Below, one piece after another: positions 21,301 through 27,905 of a stretch of 27,905 nucleotides of DNA. The notes under the pieces were generated by a model. The model was not told where the DNA came from and searched no databases. It saw only the letters and a program-made list of their open reading frames with translations. The first letter of the stretch is position 1. Each line of letters opens with the position of its first letter. The DNA is taken from positions 10,880,193-10,908,097 of the forward strand of contig NC_049993.1 of the NCBI RefSeq assembly GCF_000003815.2. Reading direction: 5' to 3'. The stretch is from Branchiostoma floridae. Lineage: Eukaryota > Chordata > Leptocardii > Amphioxiformes > Branchiostomatidae. Position numbers and translations under genes: made by a program.

Positions 21301-24300
21301 CATTATATAGGTCAAAAGTGTCAATATAATGGTCATATAGACATTTTTTTACATAAACGCCACATAGAAAAGATCTAATGATTTAAGATACGAACATCAA
21401 ACAAGGGAAAGCAGACTGTAGTCATGTCCTACGATATTTGACCGGACAGTTACTTGTACCTAGACCGCCAGAACACTCGAATGAAGCTTTTATTGTAACT
21501 GAACGTAAGTAAAGAAACAAGATCTAGAAAGTAAAGAAACAAAGATAAACCGTACCCGACCACCCATCATCACAGTCGCAGGAGTAGATGTGAGAGCGCA
21601 TGGATGGCACGCATCTGCCTCTAGGTTGGCATGCGTCGTGGCCGCCATCTTCAACACATGGGTTTCGTTCATCCGAACAGAACTCGCCGACAAAGCCATC
21701 CAGACATTCACATCTGTGATCCATACCGACTGGGGAAATAACATAACTCATGACATATGATTCCCGACATTACGGAAAATTTAACTATACGTTCCGACAC
21801 CACTACCGACTACCAACCGCCTGTGGATCGTAGACTTTGGTAAAAGGGGGAATATGAACGACTGAATGAATACTCACGTTTTTGGAATGATTGGCCAGGA
21901 GAGTCAGTCCGCAAAGATCCGCATATGCCAGTGATTCGAACGCACTTCGCGTGCACCGAGTGCACCGCTCTCGAAAATTGGAATTGTTACCTTTTTTGTT
22001 CGAGGACATCTTTTACTTTCGCATGAAATGTGTTTTGTTTTTCGGATAGGTATGACAAATAAAATACAACTGTTGTATTCCACTTCACCCTCGGTCCCAG
22101 CCCCCCAGCGTCTTCGGGCAATCCTACCCGCGGTCGGGCTGGTACCTCGGTTGATACGGGATACACCGTGTTGTATTCTCTCTATAATATAACACTCACT
22201 GCCTTCGATGCAATTTCTGGTGTGGGCACTGTTGCATCGGTTGTGGTTAGTGTTACACACATTCCTGTCATCACATCTTTTCCTCCTATTATTCCATTGC
22301 CAGCCCAGTTCACACGAACAGCTGTAGTCAGGGTTTTGGTAAGGCCCTGTTTGCTGGGAGGAAGCAGAATGGAGGATATGAGTCAGCTGCAGCTTGGATG
22401 AACTTGAACATACTGAGTAACATGTGCTGCTGTGTTGATGTTGATTTTCCACAACACCCCCACCCCTACAACACCCCCACCCCTACTTAGCCCCTGGTGG
22501 GTTTCTCTGGGGGATACTTCATGTACATGTCTGCCGATCAAATTTTGATAGCGCCCGGGAGGTTTAGCCCGAGGGAGTTTAGGCCGGCTCTGGTACACCA
22601 ATAGTGTCAAAACACTTTCGTATGGCGGTTCATACCAGTTAAAATCCAAATACGCTGAAATATATTGTATTTCACTACCAAATGCAATAAAGACGTGGTT
22701 ACATCCGCCGTATATGTAGGTCAACGTACGATTGGGTTTTTGATATGACCTTACCTGCGTCAATCGGGCTAAACCTCCGCTGACTGCCGCCGGGAAAAAA
22801 ACGGCTGGCTTCCCGTGTCGTTTGGCATCCAGCCGGGTAATGAAAACCAGATAAAGAACTGCCGCAATTCCACAGTAAATAGCTACAACGAATCTAGTCT
22901 CTACCAGACTCCGGATCGCTGGAAAAATCGTAGAAATGGAACAAATAGAGGAGTAAGCCGGCCAGAGGAATATAGCCGACCAGGGAACAGCACGCGATCC
23001 ACGGCTTACTCCTCTATTTGTTCCATTTCTACGATTTTTTTCCAGCGATCCGGAGTCTGGTAGAGACTAACGAATCGCGAGGTGGTAAATAAAATGTAGT
23101 CTTGTGATTAGGGCTGTTGGCTTAGACTCTAAAGGTTCGAATCTTTCCACTCATTTGAACCTAAATAGGTTTAGGGTTCGAACCCATGGCAAACTCCAAT
23201 GTTGCACGTAAAGATGAGCTCAAAATTTAGTTAGCCATAGACTTTTCGGTTTTGCTCACATTGTACTTAGGTTATAAAAGTTGTAATAATGTGCACAGCT
23301 CCAATTTTGGGAGCACATACAAAAATAAATATGCATCCAGTATCTCGATCTCTGCACGTTCACTTACTTGACATCGGCTTGCATGGTCTCTGATGTTGCA
23401 AGGGTTGCTCAAGCATGGCTGTGGGCACATGTTATGCTGCACGCTATTGGATGTCCAGAATCTCCCCCTTCTGTTGCAATAGTACCTACGGTTCAACGAG
23501 AAGAAATAAGCTTGTTCACACTTTCGAGTACGCATACGCGGTGACAGTCATTGTGGGTGATATGTCAAAGGTGAAGGTCTTGTAAACTGATCTCCTCTCG
23601 ACCATTGTCTCGATTTGCATAGCAGGACCCTTCATCTTTGACATATTACCCATAATTCCTGTCGCCGCGCATGCGTACTCGGAAGTCACGGTGAACGACC
23701 GCATTATTGGTCACGCTGTCCAAGGAGGTCTTTTTCAAACTCCTTGGTCTGTCCCTACCGTACCTATGGGATGAAAACTGTCCCTGAGTACTGCGACGTT
23801 GTAAAGAAGATGACCTGTTGCGTACAGCTTGTGGTATATGTTGGCTTGGAAATGATTCATTTTTTACTGTGCCTTTTAATGATACATCAAGATGAGCGCC
23901 AACTGTAAACTCCAGGAGGGAGTGTTATTTTCCGATAGATAATAATTTTAGGAAGTAAAAATACATACTAGTTTATATTGTACAATTATGTACCCACCTG
24001 TCCAGTACGTGTTGAGAAAAGCATTCACTATTCTGATAAACTCCCAAGTACTTTCTCAATAATCTCGCCCTATGGATGAATACAAGTCAATGGGCCTGAC
24101 AACGCCTGACAAAAGTTTACAGGTCATAGAGCTAATAAAAGGGGCGATGAGACTCAGCTTGTTACGTGTTCTTTGATATCTCATGAATGATTGGCCCTCT
24201 TGGTATGCATATCAGCCCTCATTTATGCCGAAAATATTCACGATGAAGTGTCTATACGTATGTATACGGACTGCATGGGTATGGTATGCATGCGTTTGAT

Positions 24301-26198
24301 AAGTGTCATTAAGGACGTTATATTTCCTTGGTGTCATATTGTTTTATAGATGTCGACACGTCGCGTTATTCACCAGAAGTGAAACTGTGCAAAAATATGT
24401 ATTCATTGATACATAATCTACTGGAAAATAACATTATGCCTTCCGGAGTTTAGTGATCCTTTTAAGACGATATGATTAGACAAAACGTAATGCCATGGCA
24501 TGCATCATTAACATATGATGGACATTGCAAGTATTTATGTTTCCCTATGTTTCAAAAAGAGAGTATAAGATTTAAACTATTACATGTAGAGTATAAGCAG
24601 CAGTATAAAGTGATCAGCTTTAGGATGTAGTATTCTAGTCTTAGTAGTGTCGATGCTAGTTTTGCAACCACCAGACCACGTGTGGTCCTATGTGCATTGA
24701 GCCCTATGGGCAAGAATTAATTCTAAAGGTTTTTATTTCTATCGCTATCATTCAATTGACATATTCTTGGTCTGTTTGGATCACAAATGCATTCGAAACC
24801 CTACCTCGCCACCATTAATTTGATATGGAGATATTTTTCTCCCATACTGGTTGTATCAAATAGTCAGGATTCTTAAAGAGAGAGAGGGGGGGGTGAATTG
24901 CCACGGCACCGGAGTAAAATATTCCAATGAATACGTACCAGCTGTAAATCAGGCAAGCATATTCGAACGAGACACCCTCATCGAAGTGATCTTTGTGGAC
25001 AGCGTAGACGTTCTCCCAAGTGGCGCCCTCCGGTGTTTCTACATACGACTTCTCCAAGTTGGCGTGCCATCTCCCAGGCTTGGGCAGAAACCAACCGCCT
25101 GCGAGGAGACAAAAAGTGACTTCATACGTTCCACAAGTCTTTCTGCCACGATATATTGTGTCAATGTCATATTTTCGCAACTTCTTTTTGTGTGAATTTG
25201 AATGAATGCTTGCCTTACTGGAAAACATTGAGTAAAGCTGCATTCACACGAACGTGCAGTCACGCTAGCGTTTATGTGAAATCCGTATACGGTCCGTATT
25301 GTTATTTTTCATACGCATTCGTCCAATACGCACCTCATACGAATCTTACTTATAAAAGGTCAAATTCCACCTATAGCCAGTATCCCTAGCCCAGCTATAC
25401 ATGGCAGCCCTGCCACCTGTTGGTCAACTCCCAGGGGACTGTTTCTTATCAGAGGTCTTTTATATTGATGGTATTACTTCACATCCCTACCCCCCCCCCC
25501 CGATATGATTGACATCTGTGAATTATGAACTTGAAATTTCTAGAAACTTCCATACGGACCTCAAATGGACTTGAATATATACGCACGTGTGAACCCACAT
25601 TAAGCCACTTGTGCTGGGCAGGATATTTCGCCACGAGGGCTTGTTCCCTGTGGCGCTGCGTTCTATACTATACCCGAAAACAAAATCTAAACCAACCTGT
25701 GCCCCGATTTCCACTTCTTTTTATCTCTGGCCACTTCTTGTACTTGAAGTAGTCGTATTTACTACTCAGCTGTTGAAGTGATTTGAATGTCCTGCCTTCC
25801 AAGTAAGGTGTCTTTTCTTTTATGCCGGGCACGTGCCACGTTTCTGGAACTCTGGGTTCGGGCGGGGGTCGTCTGCTTCTCTTAAGTCGACGGTGCTTTT
25901 CATCGACGCCTCTAACTTCAGTACGCAGTGCTTCTAAAAGATTGTCATACTCCCATTCAGGGCTAGGTTGAAGGAAAGACTTGGCTGTTTTTTCGTCGAT
26001 GGTGATGTCATCTAGCAGCCGATTCACCACAAAATCGTACTTGTCGTTGTCAGGAGAAGGGGACTCGAAGTTGACGGAAGTGGCGTTTGTATCGTTGCAT
26101 CCTGTCCCCAAGTCGATGCTTGCGTTGCGACACTGAAGCCCCAGGTTTAAACTTAAGCATAAAAGTAATAACGCGATGACTGGCGAAACATACATCAT
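15275..26198 (-). CDS. Gene B: secreted, probably GPI-anchored EGF-TSP1-PAN protein, full-length paralogue
   Basis: Ten exons in transcription order: 26198-25697, 25098-24939, 23485-23368, 22353-22200, 21729-21556, 21175-21011, 19696-19514, 18930-18721, 16694-16260 and 15366-15275. Intron phases are 1, 2, 0, 1, 1, 1, 1, 1, 1, and each donor matches the next acceptor. The spliced length is 2193 nt, or 730 residues plus TAG. Domains: signal peptide (1-22), N-terminal region with sequons and an RLKRS furin-type site, a Trp-rich module (168-221), four EGF-like domains (about 235-424), TSP1 (428-485), TSP1 (486-555), PAN/apple (556-700), and a hydrophobic GPI-type tail (about 715-729). No transmembrane segment other than the tail is seen. 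The product should sit on the outer cell surface; function is unknown. The domain set suggests adhesion, recognition or matrix contact. Extra symmetric (1-1) exons in the larger introns cannot be ruled out. Confidence 0.85.
15367..16259 (-). other. Last intron of gene B
   Basis: Homologous to 5724-6589. It differs by a (TTC)n run at about 15546-15567 that unit A lacks. No exon or element recognised. Confidence 0.5.
16260..16694 (-). CDS. Gene B PAN/apple exon
   Basis: 435 nt, phase 1 to 1. PAN signature: DECARRCLEGYGDYDG, CKSFNW, CWLHRENK, SRIYFQRK. Between the second and third motif there is a 32-residue hydrophobic and Gly-rich insert (SVLIAQTAMIIPG, ALGSGGN), which gene A replaces by 11 residues. 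Acceptor CTGCAG/CT, donor AAAG/GTGAGC. Confidence 0.85.
16872..17263. other. Unit B-specific block of about 390 bp
   Basis: Absent from unit A, where the flanks meet near 7137. The minus strand has a short open stretch (VADCKSSAALVMESGDIT and EYEARCANFVVER) beginning at a possible phase 1 acceptor, but no phase 1 donor of good quality. The unit A remnant is shifted in frame. Treated as non-coding. Confidence 0.4.
17350..17900. repeat. Complete foldback element, about 550 bp, arms about 150 bp (copy B)
   Basis: The left arm contains GATCGGCATTTGCATATTCG and TCTGATTGGCTGAAT; the right arm has the complements, with GCCAATCAGAAATCTCGCAT. Termini are TAGCCTGG and CCAGGCTA. The 79-codon open stretch in the centre (17485-17724) overlaps the left arm and is disrupted in copy A, so it is not called as a gene. 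Confidence 0.8.
17901..18498. other. Rest of PAN-proximal intron of gene B
   Basis: No exon or element recognised besides homology to about 7671-8149. Confidence 0.4.
18499..18686 (-). mobile_element. tRNA-derived SINE (copy B)
   Basis: Almost identical to 8150-8337; same orientation and the same place just 3' of the TSP1-2 exon. Confidence 0.65.
18721..18930 (-). CDS. Gene B second TSP1 repeat exon
   Basis: 210 nt, phase 1 to 1, same protein sequence as 8581-8372. WTSW is present; CTVICG has Ile where O-fucosylation needs Ser or Thr. The acceptor AG is 3 bp from the terminus of a foldback element. An alternative in-frame acceptor at 18915 would drop five residues. Confidence 0.85.
18934..19165. 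repeat. Foldback element, GCATGTGCGGCGACAGG family (copy B1)
   Basis: Complete copy with termini TAATAAGCC and GGCTTATTA and arms of about 50 bp (CATTCGAGTAAGCATGTGCG against the right arm near 19130). Confidence 0.75.
19185..19400. repeat. Unclassified repeat, copy B
   Basis: Same as 8800-9050. Confidence 0.4.
19514..19696 (-). CDS. Gene B first TSP1 repeat exon
   Basis: 183 nt, phase 1 to 1. RPYLGPWESWGPCSVTCG begins a standard TSP1 repeat with both C-mannosylation (WESW) and O-fucosylation (CSVTCG) motifs; it ends EEEEVCQPAVC. Donor TCTG/GTCGGA is weak but keeps phase. Confidence 0.85.
19848..20075. repeat. Foldback element, GCATGTGCGGCGACAGG family (copy B2)
   Basis: Matches 9473-9700 with small indels. 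Confidence 0.65.
20230..20323. repeat. 47-bp tandem duplication, unit B only
   Basis: ATGGGGCCCCTGATTTGATT and beyond, ending GCGCGCATTA, occurs twice in a row (20230-20276 and 20277-20323). Unit A has one copy. Confidence 0.95.
20521..20800. repeat. Foldback element with GGGTTCACA terminus (copy B, left end cut)
   Basis: Matches 10127-10427, but the left terminus and about 50 bp before it are gone; the match begins at TATATTCAAGTCCGTATGAG. Confidence 0.75.
20870..20950. repeat. Dispersed repeat (GCATnAnTTTTGG family)
   Basis: Copy of 10495-10572. Confidence 0.5.
21011..21175 (-). CDS. Gene B EGF4 exon
   Basis: 165 nt, phase 1 to 1. It completes EGF3 (QYPDC) and encodes EGF4: DPCGRVACMNGGAC, YCVCNDAYVGDRC, six cysteines. 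Confidence 0.85.
21556..21729 (-). CDS. Gene B exon with end of EGF2 and most of EGF3
   Basis: 174 nt, phase 1 to 1. It starts HRCECLDGFVGEFC, the closing part of EGF2, then NPCVEDGGHDAC and YSCDCDDGWS of EGF3. The EGF domains straddle exon borders, unusual for shuffled EGF modules. Confidence 0.85.
22200..22353 (-). CDS. Gene B exon with end of EGF1 and start of EGF2
   Basis: 154 nt, phase 0 in and phase 1 out; acceptor CTTCCTCCCAG/CAA, donor GGCA/GTGAGT. Encodes PDYSCSCELGWQWNN and CDDRNVCNTNHNRCNSA. Absent from gene A. Confidence 0.8.
22896..23068. repeat. Complete foldback element, arms about 65 bp
   Basis: The left arm AGTCTCTACCAGACTCCGGA and onward is nearly the perfect reverse complement of the right arm (CCGGAGTCTGGTAGAGACT). 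The loop is about 40 bp (GAATATAGCCGACCAGGGAA). Intronic in gene B. Confidence 0.85.
23096..23186 (+). repeat. tRNA-like sequence, possible SINE head or tRNA pseudogene
   Basis: GTAGTCTTGTGATTAGGGC resembles an A-box region of tRNA-Ser/Leu type. A B-box match AGGTTCGAATC is at 23133-23143 and a second one, GGGTTCGAACCCA, at 23174-23186. A full cloverleaf does not form by eye. Confidence 0.35.
23368..23485 (-). CDS. Gene B exon 3: Cys-rich lead-in and start of EGF1
   Basis: 118 nt, phase 2 in, phase 0 out; donor TCAA/GTAAGT is strong. Encodes YYCNRRGRFWTSNSVQHNMC then CLSNPCNIRDHASRC. The split Trp codon (TG/G) is shared with exon 2. Absent from gene A. Confidence 0.8.
23509..23700. repeat. 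Foldback element, GCATGTGCGGCGACAGG family (third site)
   Basis: Arms TTCGAGTACGCATACGCGG and CGCCGCGCATGCGTACTCG; both contain a GTCAAAGGTGAAGG-type segment. Confidence 0.7.
23701..24938 (-). other. Part of intron 2 of gene B
   Basis: AT-rich, no exon, RNA gene or recognised repeat seen. The whole stretch is absent from unit A. Confidence 0.5.
24939..25098 (-). CDS. Gene B exon 2: Trp-rich module of unknown family
   Basis: 160 nt, phase 1 in, phase 2 out; acceptor TCTCCTCGCAG/GC, donor GCTG/GTACGT. Begins GWFLPKPGRWHANLEKSYV, continues GATWENVYAVHKDHFDEG, and ends YACLIYSW. One cysteine. I do not recognise the module. Its phases fit exons 1 and 3 exactly, which supports it. Confidence 0.75.
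25240..25596. repeat. Foldback-family element with CCGTATACGG arms (copy B, complete)
   Basis: Left end CATTCACACGAACGTG, right end GCACGTGTGAACCC. Intact counterpart of 11370-11690, in intron 1 of gene B. Confidence 0.65.
25697..26198 (-). CDS. Gene B exon 1: signal peptide and N-terminal region
   Basis: 502 nt, from MMYVSPVIALLLLCLSLNLG to KRSGNRGT, phase 1 donor ACAG/GTTGGT. Sequons NAS, NDT, NAT. The basic site RRLKRSRR fits the furin consensus R-X-K-R; gene A has PVKRS, which does not. Several coding differences from gene A are spread along the exon. Confidence 0.85.
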
Positions 26199-26343
26199 TT
26201 ACTGTATGTTTACACAACACTGGTAGCTATATGGTACTGAATAACGTCTTCATTCGATTTTCTCCAGAGATTCGAAGTTCTAATTCCATTCCCGTTTTCG
26301 AATGTTCGAGATGGAACAGTCGAACCGCAGGTCACCCTAGAAC
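26199..26343 (-). promoter_or_regulatory. Conserved proximal upstream region of gene B
   Basis: Shared with gene A (12290-12434). The homology breaks at a short direct repeat, GAACAGTCnAACCGCAG twice near 26314 and 26340. Confidence 0.4.
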
Positions 26344-27905
26344 AGTCCAACCGCAGAGGTAGCTATCCGTTAGTAGCGCATCCGCTCAGTAGCGCATCCG
26401 TTCTGCGCAGCCCTCTCTGGTCTCATTACACAATTAGATCGCCCCATTGAATTCAATGCTTTAACCAAGGACGTTACATCTTTAACACACAACTTCTATG
26501 TCCGCAAATCGAATTAAAACACAGTCTATTTGGAGATGTTTTGCTTTCTATTGTAAGCACACACGTTTGTTAGACAGTAAAACAATTTTTACCCAAATCT
26601 AGCCGACGCAACGATTTCTATCACATTTCAAATTGCACCTAGTCGCTATCCGCTAGAGATCGTTTTCAATACCCGGAGCCTGACCGGAGCACTCAGTACA
26701 AATAAACGTAAACGTCCGAGGATCGATCGGGTCACGGAACTTTGGTGCATGATCAGATCATGCCAGTAATACACAAGCTTTCATCGAAATTCCTTTTCAT
26801 ACCAGTTATGGTTTATTAATGGGAATTTATGGTCCACTTAAAACAACGCTTTGCGGGCCAGATAATTTTTTAGCCCGGATTCCTCTTACTCGGAGTAATA
26901 CAGGAATGAGACCCTCTAGCGTTACGACAGGTCATACGGGGAGGGCCTGCTAAATCGAATTGCCCATTCCCTACATGGTTAAGCCATGCCAAACGATCAC
27001 TTCAAAATACATTTACCTACATTTCAAACCTCAAGTCTTTACCCCCACTGCAAAGCTGGATTTGTAAGGTATGTTTTGGTTCAAAAAGCCCGAGTTCAAC
27101 TCCAGCATTTTAACGAGCTACGGCCAGATGATTGTCGTGATGTCAGGATTTCACCCCCTCTCCTAATGGATCAGTCCATGTCCCAGTCATGAATATGAAG
27201 GTCACTCACAGGTCAAAGCATGCCAAAGGTCACAATTTTTGGCAAGATTTTAAAAATATACATGCTTTAGTCACTCTTGCAGAAACATAGACCTTTGCAC
27301 GGCGGTCGGTTGCTAGGGTATTCTTTCCCGTTGCTATGCGAGTTCGAAAGAGTATCGGGTTACAAGAGGCCTACTATTTGCTAACCGTAAAATATTTCAA
27401 AATAAACAAGATGTTATGACAGGGAAAATGTATTCAAAATAAGATTAAATTCGCAATTTTAGATAGTTTGAATCTTCCCGTTTGAATTGAGATAGTTGTT
27501 TCGTTTCGATTTTGCTTCCAAAGACGATTTTTTTTCTGTTTCTAGGAAGGCCTTCAATTTGACCATACTCTTGATAAGATGGGCCGCAAGTGCCATGGCA
27601 AATTCTCGATTTTTATATTTTTCGTCATCTGAGAGGCAAGTAAAACTTTCTGTTTTGGGGATTTTTTAATTTTTAATTTTAAGCAAAGTTACAGTCAAAA
27701 ATATGCGTAAAAATGGCATTTTCGCACTTAATTACCAATAATTCAAAATCTAAGGCATTTTTTAAAAATCCCAAAAACAGAAATCTCGGGAAAACCGTTG
27801 CGGTCATTTTGAGCCGTCAATGAGTTATGTTGGACTATTCTTGGTGGAGATCTTAAACGATGTTTGCACGCATGTCATGCCGCACGGAGAGCGGGATGGT
27901 GTTAT
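26344..27905. other. Upstream flank of gene B, no gene seen
   Basis: Apart from a short direct repeat (TAGCGCATCCG twice near 26374 and 26390) I find no exon, RNA gene or known element. The open stretch at 26986-27192 has no protein-like composition. Confidence 0.4.

Larger units (their letters stand above)
13119..26343. repeat. Tandem duplication unit B (about 13.2 kb, contains gene B)
   Basis: Colinear with 3450-12434. It holds all unit A segments plus extra blocks (about 16872-17263, 17725-18028, 21680-25250, and a 47-bp tandem copy at 20277-20323). Between 13119 and 13580 there is no gene I can support. Confidence 0.9.

Noticed and set aside
23096-23186. Functional tRNA gene
   Set aside because: A- and B-box-like motifs are present, but I cannot fold a complete acceptor and anticodon stem.
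26986-27192. 68-codon plus-strand ORF
   Set aside because: No protein-like motifs, no splice support, and AT-rich surroundings.

Overview
The window looks like metazoan genomic DNA, most likely amphioxus (Branchiostoma). Genes have short exons with GT/AG introns, the spacers are packed with foldback (MITE-like) elements and broken LINE/SINE copies, there is an assembly gap (3262-3449), and the left gene is a clear animal NASP. The species call is inference; I ran no database search.

Layout. (1) 1-3200, plus strand: the last four coding exons and 3' UTR of NASP, a histone H3-H4 chaperone. Its 5' exons lie left of the window. (2) 3450-12434 and 13119-26343: two direct tandem copies of one large unit, each carrying one multi-exon gene on the minus strand. 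I assembled both genes by following splice sites and intron phases; every junction agrees in phase and both frames close. Gene B (26198 down to 15275) has ten exons and encodes about 730 residues: signal peptide, an unrecognised N-terminal region with dibasic sites, an unrecognised Trp-rich module, four EGF-like domains, two thrombospondin type 1 (TSP1) repeats, one PAN/apple domain, and a C-terminal hydrophobic tail typical of a GPI-anchor signal. Gene A (12289 down to 5632) has seven exons and encodes about 546 residues. It lacks the Trp-rich module and EGF1-EGF2, has a PAN domain 21 residues shorter, and uses a different splice acceptor that keeps the frame exactly. (3) Downstream of the stop codon in each copy lies the same dead, 5'-truncated CR1/L2-like LINE. 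(4) 26344-27905 holds no gene I can support.

The main result is this pair of secreted, probably GPI-anchored EGF-TSP1-PAN proteins. I do not recognise the architecture as a named family. They look like cell-surface adhesion or recognition proteins, but no partner or function can be read from the DNA. Amphioxus is very heterozygous, so the possibility that the tandem pair is two haplotypes joined in the assembly is raised below. Other observations are a likely gene-conversion tract, a foldback element whose end seems to supply a splice acceptor, and a 55-bp exon-edge fragment copied into a neighbouring element.
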